Origin: Owenia fusiformis
Lineage: Eukaryota; Annelida; Polychaeta; Sabellida; Oweniidae
DNA: 64,000 nt
Reading direction: 5' to 3'
Assembly: GCA_903813345.2 (NCBI GenBank)
Contig: CAIIXF020000006.1
Span: forward strand, 30,794,024-30,858,023
Of this stretch, positions 24,029-35,830 are shown in pieces (positions within the stretch are counted from its first letter, which is position 1; every line of letters starts with the position of its first letter). The position numbers were made by a program, and so were the translations under genes. A model generated the notes under the pieces. It was given only the letters and a program-made list of their open reading frames with translations, was not told where the DNA came from and did no database searches.

Positions 24029-24953
24029 CAGGGTGACCAAAGGAAAACAGGACAGTAAGAAAGTTGAATCTGAAAGTTTGATCATAACCTGTCTATTGTG
24101 TCAAAAACTACAGTACCTTACAAAACATACTCAAAGTATGCACTTTTCCTCTCTATGCACAAATGAATCACGCAAGCAAAGTTGTTGATGGCCCTGACCT
24201 ATAAATGAAAGAAATGATAGACCGCACGGCCGCCGTGGGAAATGTGACTGGGATGTTAAGATTGTTAGGGACCTGTCAGTATACACATTGGCTTTGAGAA
24301 ATCCCCAAAGATAGAAATCTGGGGGATTTGGATCTTGCGAATGAACTGTCCATATGTTTTGCATTCTGCGACTGATGAGCTGACCACCAAAGTATTGCCT
24401 AAACCATCAGTGTATCATTTGCACTGTTATATGGTGGTATTTGCTTGTTGAAACCACTGCTTATCTCCTAAGATGCCCATTCTGGTGCATAGTGACCTCC
24501 AAAACTTAGTGAGAACTTAAATATACTGGTCCTTGTTCATGGTGATAGCACATCCCCAGTCATCTTCAAACCAAAATGGACTGACTGAAGATTCCATGTT
24601 TGCTCAATGCCACCCAGGTAGGGCATTGTTCAGAATCCAATGTATGCTGTAACACTTCATCAGGACGATGTTAGCCCCAGTAGCAACTGTTCTTGGAATG
24701 AACTTGTCCATTCAAAAAGAAATGTGTGTTGGAGGACCATCAACAACTTTGCTCTCCAGATTGAATTGTGCATAGAGAGGAGGGGTGCATATTTGGGGCA
24801 TGTTTTAGAAGGAACTGTAATTTTTGACTCAATTAGAATATTTTCACAACAAAATTCACATTTGATGAACTAAATAATTCTGAAATTTCAAAGGCAAAAT
24901 ATGCAAAATTGACCGAGTAATTCAACTTTCTTACGGTCCTGTTTTTTGGACAC
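24029..24953 (-). mobile_element. Tc1/mariner-like element with decayed transposase
   Basis: The left end CAGGGTGACCAAAGGAAAAC and right end CGGTCCTGTTTTTTGGACAC are inverted copies; TA precedes the left end and the right tip is eroded. On the minus strand a relic of the catalytic region reads DPNPPDFYLWGFLKANVY, the DLxPxDFYLWG signature around the third catalytic Asp of mariner-type transposases. Frame breaks elsewhere show it is dead. It is the same family as the element at 54686-56935. Confidence 0.75.
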
Positions 24954-25106
24954 ACAAAGCCCATGATAAACTCCAACAACACGTAATATACGGAACTTAT
25001 ATTTTTATCATTTGATACCATTTTGAGTCAGTCCATGGTTAGGGTGAACCCCGAGAGGAAACATTTGCCAGCCAGGGGTTCCACCCGAATAACTGATAAT
25101 ATAATA

Positions 25107-26465
25107 GCCCGGACAGAATCGTTCAAGCGTCACTTTTTCTTTAATAACCTTTTTAATTTTCAGTATTATCGAGATCCGATTACATAGAGTAAAATTTTGA
25201 CATACATAAAACATATTTAAGGAACGTCTCTTAATATATTAATATTATTGGCATTCATAGTATGAGTGACCCCAATACAAAATTCACCATTTTGTCTCAT
25301 TTATGTTAAAAAATGGCAGCATTTTTTGTGAATTTGAATATTCAGTTGAAAGTTAATATTTAGGAAATGGCATAGACCTACACTACCCTCCATAAGTTTG
25401 GCAACCTTAGCTCACCGATTGAACTACGCTTCTTCACCTTTGAATCTTTATTTACTTAACCTGCGATGAAAATACTTATACTTTATTTCCAATACCTCCA
25501 AATTTTCTCAATTTTTTCCACAATTACTTTATGTCGAAAATTGATGATAAATTTGATGACAGGTTGAGTAAATAAAAATTCAAACATAAAAAGGTGTTCA
25601 CACTTAGTTCAATGGGGAGCTAAGGTTGTCAAACATATGGAGGGGAGTGATCGAAGCCATATACAGTAGACTGCTGCTTTGGTATAAGGTAATGACTGCT
25701 TTTAAAACCTTTTATTTCAAATTGACTCGTAAGTATACTTGAAAAAGTTCATACATTGTATGCACAGTATATTGCAATTGGTACGGTCGCAGGACTTAAG
25801 TTTTCGGCCATTCCATTGTTACCCGTAGTGGATTGGCAACCCTAGTCCTAGCACGTACAGCCCTAGTCCTAACCCTTGCAGTTATATGGTCATACTGCCA
25901 CCGTTTTAATGTCTTCCAAGTAACACACCTCTCAACCCATCCTTGGCATGCATGTGAAATGTTCTTCAGCTTTTTAATAGATGGTTGTTTGGGCCTCTTG
26001 AAATAATTGAGGACCTACTCTCATCACACCCCACATATTTGGGCGCCAACTTTTCATATCCTCCTGAACACAACCCTGAACATTTCAATAGAGTTGAGTC
26101 ATGACCCTTGAAGTTAGACTCCTTGTATCTGATGATTGATCAGTTGCTGTATTACACCAGGATTGTAACAGTGGCAGCATGACCATATAGGCCTATGGCA
26201 TTCTTTATATAATAAATGTCAATTGAACATTCAAATTCACGAAACATGCCACCTTTTATGAACAAATATGAAGTAAAATGATGAAATTATGTATTTGAGT
26301 GTATTTAAATGAAGAGTGTATTTAAATGAAGAGATATTCCTTAAATGTTTTTTTTTGCATGTCAGAACTTTACTCTAGTTTCATATATGTAATCAGGTTT
26401 TGATAATACTGAAAATTAAAAAAGTTATTAAAGAAAAAGTGACCCTTGACCAATTCTGCCCGGGC
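25107..26465. mobile_element. TIR element with GCCCGG ends, TA target site
   Basis: GCCCGGACAGAATCGTTCAA, then TCACTTTTTCTTTAATAACC, at the left is repeated inverted at about 26370-26465, ending in GCCCGGGC orientation, with TA at 25105-25106 and 26466-26467. Inverted arms are about 100 bp. A small CACTACCCTCC element (25381-25649) is nested inside. The remaining interior (25680-26230) has no recognisable protein. Confidence 0.7.
25381..25649. mobile_element. 269-bp MITE of the CACTCCCCTCC family
   Basis: Both ends are present: CACTACCCTCCATAAGTTTG at the left and the inverted ACATATGGAGGGGAGTG at the right. The subterminal CTTTATTTACTTAACCTG and GGTTGAGTAAATAAAAATTC also match the large element at 2127-6897, of which this is a deletion derivative. 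Confidence 0.8.
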
Positions 26466-26625
26466 TACTAATTTATAATGTAGTTTCAGACAATGGCCAT
26501 TCCTTTCGTACATACCGCACTGTAATTCCGACCTTGGGAAGGTACTCCAGTGTTTTGCTATCATCCAGTTTATTTTCTTCCTTCCTACCTACACTAGAAC
26601 TGCTTGTTGTGAATTGAACATTAAT

Positions 26626-27912
26626 CACAGTGTTATAGCATGACGGTTATGCCACCTCTGAAAACGAGGTTGGACGGCAACGTTCACTGATTTATCCAAT
26701 AAAATCGCCGTGATGGAAGGGAAAACTAAGGTTGGTGCATTATTTTCTACTACTGTGTATCAATGAAAGGATGAACGACTTATGTAAGCGTCGCATTCGG
26801 TGATGCATTCAGTAATGTATATTTTGAACGTAGTCTTTGCAAATTGATGTCCAGGGATAACATGAAATAGGAGAAAAACTGTCGAGTTTGAAATTCAAAA
26901 CTACACAAAGTTTAGTAATTTGTTTTTATTTTTGTTGTTAGGGCATGGTCTACATTGCCTAAAAACCTTGGGGTATATAGATGTACCCTACATACGATCA
27001 TACAAAGCCAATTGAGCATTGGAAACCACCTTATATGTTCTACTCAAGCCCTAATAATGTATTTTGAATTCGCGGTAATGTAAAAAATTGATGGACGGTT
27101 ACGCGAACCTGATTCAAATATGAAACCAAGATTCATTGTCATTAATTTGTCATCTTCATCAGTACTTGATCCTTAATCTTCTTTTGCCTCTTCATTGCTA
27201 TCTTTTACTTTCATTTGTTTGATAAATAAAGCAAGCGACAGTTTTTTCCTTGCTCTATAGAGGCTGAAACAAGAGCGTCTCTTGAGAGTCCTGAAAACAA
27301 ATCCCGGTATAGGGAATTCAATATTCCGTTTCTTACCCATTGAAACAATAACATGGAAAGAGGCTATCAGATCTAGCAACCTTGACTTGACAGATGTATA
27401 GGCACGTAACCGTCCGCTAATTATATTATGTACAACTAATACAATACGTTACCGTCCATAGAATTCGATAGAAGTCATACGTAGTCGTCTAACGACATTG
27501 CGTTTGAAACCTTATTATTTACGATATACACGTTCCTGTTCTGAATTTGTCATTTTATGCCTTGTTTATACACAGTTACATGTACTTACAGGTAATATTT
27601 TAAGTGGCTCTGAGACACATGTACTGAGAAAACAAGAGAATGGACCAAAAATTATGAACTTGGATATCTCAGTCGGTAGGTTTATAGCTTATATTCTGTT
27701 TCTTGTAGACCACCTGGCAGATTTGACCCAGTCTTTATAACCATCCATATATACGTCACCGAATGGAACTAGTTTAAAAGGAAATCTTATCTGTGAATAT
27801 TGCCTACAGTCGAGAAGAGGACATGCTGCCTTTCCCATCCGTCATTTTTTGTCATCGTTACCGCAAAATTATGCAAATCGCCTAGACTTAACCGTCATGC
27901 TATAACAGTGTG
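26626..27912. mobile_element. TIR element with RSS-heptamer-like ends and 5-bp duplication (Transib-like)
   Basis: The left end is CACAGTGTTATAGCATGACG; the right end, read inward, is CACACTGTTATAGCATGACG. The 5-bp sequence TTAAT flanks both sides (26621-26625 and 27913-27917). CAC-initial termini with a CACNRTG heptamer and 5-bp duplications are the hallmark of Transib/RAG-like transposons; the left heptamer equals the consensus V(D)J heptamer, the right one differs. Internal copies of the word CGTAACCGTC or its inverse occur near 27093, 27403 and 27448. Only short open frames (68 and 80 codons) are present and neither is recognisable as a transposase, so it is probably non-autonomous. Confidence 0.6.
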
Positions 27913-28554
27913 TTAATACTATTTCGTGTTGGATGTAAATACTAATAATACTTGTATTATCTACATGTATATTGTTGTCTGGAACGCAATAGTCTGACGT
28001 CCGTAAACGAACGGGGACTCATTGTTATATTAATATTTTCCAAGTACTCTAAGTACATATAATATAAGTCTCTTTTACATACAAATGGTAAGTTTACAAA
28101 ACACAATACATCTTTATAAAGTTATTATTCGCATTAAACATTTTACATTGCAGAGTTTTGATTCATTGAACATATTATTTACATATAATAAGGTGATTGG
28201 TTTTTCACTTATGCTCTCCGATAATATATCACAACATACCATAATACATTTTAAACATTTACATTTGTGTATTACAGATTTAACATCGATCATCGAACTT
28301 TTATGTATTTTTGGTTTACAAATTGTTTGTACAGGATGTCCCCAAAATGCAGCCCATGAACAGAAAAGGCAGAAGTTAACTTCAGTAAGTACCTGTCTAA
28401 ACCGAATGATCTAATGAGAGATACAAAGTCAAAATCATCTAAGTTACAGACATTTCAAAAGAAATACCAAATCTCACCAATTATGCTTTAGAGATGCCAG
28501 CATTTGATGCAAGAAGTTTTTTGAAACTTTTATACCAAGCATTCAACGCACATT

Positions 28555-29395
28555 CACGCCCGGTGATCGTGAATATGGGACGGAGGGGGGGGGGGGGGGG
28601 GGGGGGCAGGCAATTTCTGCTAGGAAATTCAACAAATCTGGAAGATTTATTTTTTCAAGAAAAAGTTTACAATTGAATTGCTTAATGGATAGGCGCACGG
28701 TATGGTAGAATATGTTAGGTTTTCTGGGATTTTTTTCTGAAACGATACGCATCTAAGGTATGAGATCTATTAAAAAAGGCGCAAGGCCATCAACAGGCAC
28801 AAATCAACGTTTTTGCTATAAATCAAGCAACAATGGTCTGGACGACCTGTAATAAATACTTGTAAGTGATGTTATCATAACTAAATTAATGTCATTGCTG
28901 AATTTATAAAATAAGTTTCCATATGTGAAATAAAAAATAATTGAAAATAATGAAGTTGGGACGGAGGAGGGAGGGGACGGAGGGGGGGAGCAATATGTAT
29001 ATAAGACATGATTAGAGATGTTTCGCGACTTTAAGTCCTTTTACTCCAAATGTCCCCATTTTCAATCTCCAGGGATATATCATCCAGTTTCTTACTAAGT
29101 TAATGAGTACATTTTTCAAATACAAGAATTCGTGTGAAGTTGTTTCACTTTATAGAATTATTACTCCCCCCCTCCGTCCCCTCCCCCCTCCGTCCCATTT
29201 TAATTATTTTCGACTATTTTTTATTTTACGTATGGAAACTTATTTTATAAATTCAGCAATGACATTAATTTAGTTATGATAACATCACTTACAAGTATTT
29301 ATTACAGGTCGTGTAGTCCATTGTTGCTTGATTTATAGCAAAAACTTTGACTGCTCCCCCCCCCCTCCGTCCGATTTTCACGATCACCGGGCGTG
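28555..29395. mobile_element. CACGCCCGGTGATCG foldback element, 5-bp duplication
   Basis: Begins CACGCCCGGTGATCGTGAA and ends with its inverse, flanked by ACATT on both sides (28550-28554 and 29396-29400). Second inverted blocks with GGACGGAGGGGGG / CCCCCCTCCGTCC lie near 28960-28990 and 29165-29200, so most of the element folds on itself. Long G tracts occur at the left. Partial relatives lie at 20688 and 34275. It has 5-bp duplication and a CAC terminus, but the heptamer position reads CACGCCC, so affiliation with Transib-like elements is less certain than for 26626 or 55364. Confidence 0.7.
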
Positions 29396-29580
29396 ACATT
29401 GTTGGAATGGGAGATAAATCACTTTGGGGTCACTTTGTTCAAATCATAGCATTACTACATTAGCTCTAATTCACGAGAGCCATTCTTTTGCACTGTTGAA
29501 TAAGCACTCACAATAAATAAATGGTTGAGGAATCACTCTCCAACCTTCAATAAGCACTAACAAAAATACAATCTTAGGTA

Positions 29581-29746
29581 GCATTCGCGAATTCAACTGC
29601 CGGCTGACGCTTTAGCTTACTGTTTTATGGTCAACTCATTTAGATATAAATTATACCCGCCACCATTCCTTTCATATTTAGATTAGTTGGTCATAAAAAC
29701 AGTAGGTTAAACTGTCAGCCGACATCCGGCATTTGAATTTGCGAAT
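29581..29746. mobile_element. Short foldback MITE downstream of the ApoL-like gene
   Basis: ATTCGCGAATTCAACTGCCG and CTGTTTTATGGTCAACT at the left pair with TTGGTCATAAAAACAGTAGG and CCGGCATTTGAATTTGCGAA at the right, a hairpin of about 165 bp. Confidence 0.6.
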
Positions 29747-29863
29747 CCTAGCTTACAGACGGCAGTATGTTGAAACAGGATTCAAAAAGCACAAAAAAAC
29801 TGTTAACGCGCACTTCATATATTTTGATGGTTTCATATTTTTATGATGTGATAAAAACTATTT

Positions 29864-32800
29864 CTATATGGTAGAATAACCATTTAAATAATTCTCAAGA
29901 ATTGTGTCCATGTCTTGCTCATTTGGAATGCCACGCTCCAATTCGTCAGCTATACTCCTTATTTGACGTGCAGTACTTGAATTTGTTCCTTGTGAAGCCT
30001 GATGAGCGTGAAACAAAGATTGTACATCTTTGTACAGCATAACAGCACTCAATACTCCACCGCCGACATGAAAGACTTTGCCAACTTTACCCATAGACTC
30101 AAATGCAGTTTTATTAACTGCATTGGTTGCGCTTGTTGTTGTCTTGGTGAGAGATAGCGCTTTTGTTTTGGAGTCCAAAACAGCATAATTTCTACCGACT
30201 TTCTCAAGTAATTTTTGCCCCTTGTGAGCGAAAGGGATTATCTTATCCGACTTTTGCACAAACATTTTTACAGATTTGTTGACAACTTGAACTACTGTTT
30301 TGGACGCGTGTACAACTTTTTCAGGATTTTGAGCGATGGCTTTACATGTTAGAGATGCAACACCAGTCAGCGGTTGATACTTCCCATAACTCGCATTCCT
30401 ACTTTTAACATAATGACTCATTTCTTGAATACTGTCAGAATGTGACATTTGATAATTTGCAAAGTCATTAATTTCATTTTTCAACTGATCAAGAAATGAA
30501 AAGAATAAAACACGTTCACGTTCTTCTTTTGCTATTTTTTCATTGACCTCGTCGATGTGCCTTTTCATAACCCTTTCAACATATTGGTCATCTGAATTTT
30601 TACATATGTCTGACCCAATACTCACTGCAGTTGCCGCAATACCTGGTATGGCACCAACACCTGCAGTAAAGAATGCAGCTCCAAAACTTGCTAAAGCGAC
30701 TCCGTCTGCTGTTGTCGATACAGCTGCTTTGTTGAAGTCCCTACCAGCCTTTTCTTTTGCCTCAATGTCTATAGTGTCTGCAGCCCTTCTAAGTTCTGAT
30801 ATTGTGCTTTGACGTTTCTCCATATATTTTCCGAACTTAAATATAGCGAGATTTGTCATCTTTTGTATCCTCTCATTCTTCTTATCACACTCCTTGTCGA
30901 AATGGTCTTCAAGTTGTTTAACCTTTTTTGCCAATTCTAAAAACGAACAAATATTTAAAGCAGATATGAAATGGCATTTTTAACCTACAGGAATCAATAT
31001 GATTTTTTGATAAATGTATTTAGACATGTTTTCTCATCAGTAGTGCGAAAACTATTTCACTCTAACGATCGTTATCAGAGGCGTAGCGTGGGTATCTTGT
31101 GAGAGTACGCCACGAGTGAGCGAAGCGAACGAGTTCGAGGGGGGTTGGGGGGGTTCTCCCCCAAGAAACTTTTAAAATGAGATTGCATTTGAAGCGTCCT
31201 GGGTCGATTTGTCATACGAAATTCCGACTTAATCTGGACCAATTAAATGTAAATCATTAGTCATTTTTATCCAATATTTTATGATTACATGAACCCCATT
31301 TAAAATAATGGCAGACGAAATAGGTGCTTCTTGGAAATAAAACTCGTTGGCGTCATTTTATTGTTTATAACTGTATACTCATTGTTTATAAGTATAAACT
31401 TCGTTATAAGTAACTGTGAAACTGTCATATTAAACACGTATCGCGTCGTTCATTATAATATAAGGTTCACACGCCTGTTTTTGGAGTTAGCGAATTTTTC
31501 AATGACTCTTTCGACATTCATATCTTTGGAGCAGTCTCTGTGAATATGAAGCAACGCCAAGGCACTCAACCGGTCCTCGTCCATTGTCGATCTGAGATAA
31601 GTTTTAAGCCTTTTCAGAGCACTAAAGCTTCTCTCAGCACAACATGTAGAGACTGGCAGCGTTAACGAACATAAAGAAGCTCGCAGCCGTATAAAAATAT
31701 ATGTATTTCAGAGAGAAAATTTAGATTATTACAACACAATTAAAAAACAAACAACACAGGATTAGAACAAATCATTTATTTTGTTTTTCATATGTGATTG
31801 TTACTGTTACTATTATCTTACTATTTAAGATCTATCCAGTATTTTTAAAGTGCGGGGCAATTCATTCATCCCTAAGAATTTCAAATGAATCCCTCAAACG
31901 GTTTGGCTGGAAACCTGTAGACAAGCCTTGACAGACAAGATTTTAGGACGGAAAATCCATAATGGCCGCCTTAACATTTATCCAGAATGCCGAAAAATTA
32001 ATCAGTTCTAAACTTTCATAGGTAGAAACATCCCTGAGAATTTCAAATGAATCCCTTAAACGGTTTGGCTTGAAACCTGTAGACAAGCCTTGACAGACAA
32101 GATTTTAGGACGGAAAATCCAAACTGGCCGCCTTAACATTTACCCAGAATGCCGAAAAACTAATCAGTTCTAAACTTTCATAAGTAGAGACATCCCTGAG
32201 AATTTCAAATGAATCCCTCAAACGGTTTGGCTGAAAACCTGTAGACAAGCCTTGACAGACAAGATTTTAGGACAGAAAATCCAAAATGGCCGCCTTGACA
32301 TTTACCCAGAATGCCGAAAAACTAATCAGTTCTAAACTTTCATAGGTAGATTCAACCCTAGGAATTTCAAATGAATCCCTCGAACGGTGTGGCTGGAAAC
32401 CTGTAGACAAGCCTTGACAGACAAGATTTTAGGACAGAAAATCCAAAATGGCCGTCTTAACATTTACCCAGAATGCAAAAAACTAGTCAGTTCTAAACTT
32501 TCATAGGTAGAAACATCCCTGAGAATTTCAAATGAATTCCTCAAACGGTTTGGCTGGAAATCTGTAGACAAGCCTTGGTAGACAAGATATTAGGACGGAA
32601 AGTCCAAAATGGCCGCCTTAACATTTACCCAGAATGCAAAAAACTAATCAGTTCTAAACTTTCATAGGTAAACATCCCCGAAAATTTCAAATGAATCCCT
32701 CAAACGGTTTGGCTAGAAACCTGTAGACAAGTCTTGACAGACAAGATTTTAGGACGGAAAATCCAAAATGGCCGCCTTAACATTTACCCAGAATGCCGAA

Positions 32801-33962
32801 AAATTAATCAGTTCTAAACTTCCATAGGTAGAAACATCCCTGAGAATTTCAAATGAATCCCTCAACCGGTTTGGCTAGAAACCTGTAGACAAGTCTTGAC
32901 AGACAAGATTTTGGGACGGAAAATCCAAAATGGCCACCTTAACATTTACCAAGGATGCCGAAAAACTAATCAGTTCCACACTTTCATAGGTAGAGACATC
33001 CCTGAGAATTTCAAATGAATCCCTCAAACGGTTTGGCTGGAAACCTGTAGACAAACCTTGACAGACAAGATTTTAGGACGGAAAATCCAAAATGGCCGCC
33101 TTAACATTTACCCAGAATGCCGAAAAACTAATCAGTTCTAAACTTTCATAGGTAGAGATATCCCTGAGAATTTCAAATGAATCCCTTAAATGGTTTGGCT
33201 AGAAACCTGTTGACAAGTCTTGACAGACAAGATTTTGGGACGAAAAATCCAAAATGGCCGCCTTAACATTTACCCAGAATGACGAAAAACTAATCAGTTC
33301 TAAACTTTCATAGGTAGATACATCCCTAAGAATTTCAAATGAATCCCTCAAACGGTTTGGCTGGAAACCCGTAGACAAGCCTTGACAGACAAGATTTTAG
33401 GACAGAAAATCCAAAATGGCCGCCTTGACATTTACCCAGAATGCCAAAAACTAATCAGTTCTAAACTTTCATAGGTACAAACATCCCTGAGAATTTCAGA
33501 TGAATTCCTCAAACGGTTTGGCTGGAAACCTGTACACAAGATTATTCGGGACGCCCGCCCGCCCGGCAAACTGATTACAATATAGCACCTGAGGGTGCGA
33601 TAAAAATTGTTCAGAATTCCAATATCCTGGCTTTGAAGTTTGATATACTTTTTTGTGGACGCTAGTATATTTGAATTTAGTTGTCGGAGATTATATTTAC
33701 CATTAACATCGTCCATACGGTTGCCCATATCTGATATATCCGAGTCAATTGTCAGTGTCGATAATGTTTCATTCAGATATCTTTCTTGTTCTTTAAGTTT
33801 ATGATATCTTAGTCGCTTTATTTCAGCAGCCTTTCTTTTGTTTTCAGCTTCCAGCTGGTCGATGAGTTCATCATCAATTGATGATTCATCTGCATAACTA
33901 TGGGGTTGGTCGATGTTAGAATAAGAGAAACCACTAGCGTTGTCACCTTGGAAATTGTCCAT
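29864..33962 (-). CDS. Apolipoprotein-L-like protein, two exons
   Basis: Minus-strand exons: 33962-33701 (ATG at 33962; 87 codons plus one base) and 30936-29864 (terminal, TAG at 29866-29864). The donor at 33700 reads GTAAAT; the acceptor before 30936 is CGTTTTTAG. Phase 1 joins to phase 1, giving 444 residues. Residues 1-90 are acidic/charged with a coiled-coil-like stretch (DELIDQLEAENKRKAAEIKR). Residues about 165-198 (ADGVALASFGAAFFTAGVGA, then IPGIAATAVSIG) form the Gly/Ala-rich hydrophobic hairpin of the ApoL pore-forming region. Near 371-423, VFHVGGGVLSAVMLYKDVQS followed by ADELERG matches the ApoL C-terminal membrane segment and helix. No signal peptide, so probably intracellular. 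ApoL proteins act in membrane permeabilisation, cell death and defence; the role here is inferred. The exon 1 frame stays open past the chosen donor, so an alternative or extra exon is possible. A broken copy lies at 9916-10290. Confidence 0.75.
31076..31690 (-). mobile_element. hAT transposon 3' remnant
   Basis: A terminal CAGAGGCGTAGCGTGG is followed by a minus-strand coding relic (about 31690 to 31453) with the hAT dimerisation signature: LPVSTCCAERSFSALKRLKT, then YLRSTMDEDRLSALALLHIH. It ends at a TAA. The N-terminal part and the other terminus are missing; sequence upstream of 31690 is unrelated. It lies in the intron of the ApoL-like gene in the same orientation as that gene. Confidence 0.8.
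31857..33545. repeat. 162-bp tandem array, about 11 copies, intronic
   Basis: The unit contains AATTTCAAATGAATCCCTCA, ACGGTTTGGCTGGAAACCTG, AGGACGGAAAATCCAAAATG and TAATCAGTTCTAAACTTTCA. Measured from successive CCTGTAG words the spacing is 162, 162, 162, 161, 159, 162, 162, 162, 162 and 162 bases. Divergence between copies is low and spread evenly. The array ends about 150 bp before the donor of exon 1 of the ApoL-like gene. The open frame that runs from exon 1 into it is an accident. Confidence 0.9.
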
Positions 33963-34274
33963 GTTGAGTATTTCTCTTTAATTCACATAACCTTGTTCAT
34001 CTTTTTGATGGCAGCCATCTACAATCAGAATTTAGAAAATATGTTCTCTCAAATTAACTAATTAAGTTTTTAAGTTCTTGAGAATAATCTTAAAAGTATC
34101 TTCTTTAAATGGAGATCCTAAAAAGGCCTTTGAGTTTGAACAAGAAAAAGGTCAATTTGCATAAAAGCACACATACATTCCAAAATGGGCTACCATTTTG
34201 GAATTTTCAGGGCACAAACAAAACAAGATGGTTCAATATTTGTTATCACTAAATAAATTTCATTTGTACATGAT

Positions 34275-34780
34275 CACGCCCGGTGATCGGAAGAATCGGA
34301 TGGAGTGGGATTAGCTGATTTTCGGTAGAAAATTCAAGAAATCTTGGAGATTTGATTTTTTAAGAGAAAGTTTACTATTGAATTGCTAAATGAATAGGCG
34401 CAGTACACGGGGAAATATGTTAGGTCTTCTACGATTTTTTTGAACTGATTGACTTCTAAGGTAAAAGATCTATTAAAAAGGCGCAGCGTCGCCATCGTGC
34501 AAATGCCAATGTTTTGGCTGTAATAAATACTTGTAAGTGAAGTTATTATCAATAAACTATATTGTCATCATTGGTTTTGTTACTACGTTACTATACGTTA
34601 TATAAAAATAATCGAAAATAATTAAAACGGGATGGAGGGGGGGGGGGGGGGAGGGGTCGGTCGGTCCCGTTTAAACTCTTTTCGATTATTTTTTTACGTA
34701 TAGTAATGTGTTTTACAAAACCAACGATGACAATAGTTTACTCTTTTGCTAGCGATTCATGGAGCGAGTCTGTTTTGGTT
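34275..34780. mobile_element. Truncated CACGCCCGGTGATCG-family element with G tract
   Basis: Starts CACGCCCGGTGATCGG and shares AATAGGCGCAG and AGATCTATTAAAAAGGCGCA with the 28555-29395 element. An inner foldback centred on a run of more than a dozen Gs near 34640 pairs 34545-34635 with 34660-34745. The expected right terminus is missing. Confidence 0.6.
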
Positions 34781-35220
34781 GCATAATAAACCCTCTCCAG
34801 TATTTGTACATTAATTGTGTTTCATGTTCATCTCCAAAGTCTTTTTTTAACATAATATATTTATTTTCATTTTTACTTTTACATTTACCATTTACAACAC
34901 ATCATTATTCACACGCATAAACACAGCTTTGGGTACTTGTAATCGCTAACAGAATTACCTCGTTATTAACGAAATATAAAAACATTATAAATGGCACATG
35001 TTTGTACAACATAATCATAGCATACAGGTACATAGAATGGTGAAAATACAATACGGTAATAAAAACACAAGTAAGTACAGTCAGGTTTTTTGTTAAAAAC
35101 GAATCTCCAGTTTGTTAAGAATAGAAATTCATTTTTTAATAAAGATTGGCCTAGTCTGATTTTCTGTTCATACTCTTAATTCATTTTTTATTCTGTTTCT
35201 TAAGATATTTTTAAAACCGT
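34781..35220. other. AT-rich spacer without a gene
   Basis: Nothing recognisable apart from possible 3' tail sequence of the LINE relic that follows. Confidence 0.4.
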
Positions 35221-35224
35221 TGAT

Positions 35225-35830
35225 GTTGATAATCGAAATACCCAATTTGAAAGGGTAAATGAAGTAGGCAATAGTTAAGTACAGATTTATTGTCATTTTC
35301 TTGATTATTTGTAACGCCTAGTAATATATCCCTATTGTATAATTGAATGTTATTGAAAAAAATTGACATGTCATTCCAGAAATTCACTACTGTTAGGCAA
35401 TCGATGTAGAAATGAAGGGTATAGTCAATTTGGCCAAGGTTACATTTGTTGCATAAGTTTGATGCAGAGATTTTTTTTATTAAACAGAAATAAATTGCAC
35501 GGCGTGAGGTTTAATAAGAGTTTATATTGAAAGCTCGTGGAAAAAATGATATTCCTCAAAACCATATGATATCCTATAGCTTTGTATTTTTGGTTCACGG
35601 GCAACTTCAAAGGGTAATCTAAAGGTCGATTTCCATTCATATTCGGAGAGATTGTATTTTTCATTGAAGTATCGTTTCCCTGTTGGTTCTCTAAAAATAT
35701 ATTTTATAATATACCAGTACATTTGTTTTGTGCTGGTGTGTTTTTTTTACTCGAATGTTGTTTGCACCTAGAATTTTGATATTTTCATTTTCATTTCGCA
35801 AAATGAACATTTTTATTGGTTTTGATCATT
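35225..35830 (-). mobile_element. Non-LTR retrotransposon (LINE) 3' coding relic
   Basis: On the minus strand, pieces in shifting frames show the C-terminal tail of a LINE ORF2 protein: NIKILGANNIRVKK, WKSTFRLPFEVAREPKIQSY, then LCNKCNLGQIDYTLHFYIDC, then VVNFWNDMSIFFNN. The CxxC plus HxxxxC arrangement is the zinc-binding zf-RVT type motif. At least two frameshifts separate these pieces, and the reverse transcriptase core is absent, so it is a 5'-truncated dead copy. Confidence 0.7.

Larger units (their letters stand above)
21260..25040. repeat. Segmental duplication, 3' flank of the complete gene (copy 2)
   Basis: Collinear but interrupted match to 7850-9100. The interruptions are a foldback element (22470-23885) and a mariner-like element (24029-24953). 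Substitutions and small indels are frequent, so the duplication is not recent. No genes are recognisable. Confidence 0.6.

Noticed and set aside
27173-27379. 68-codon frame inside the Transib-like element as a transposase relic
   Set aside because: No recognisable Transib/RAG1 motif; too short to support the claim.
31857-33545. CRISPR-like array
   Set aside because: The 162-bp units are directly tandem without spacers and lie in a eukaryotic intron.
33432-33700. Extension of the ApoL-like first exon into a 176-codon protein
   Set aside because: The last third is translated from the 162-bp satellite. A donor at 33700 in the right phase gives a coherent join to the terminal exon.
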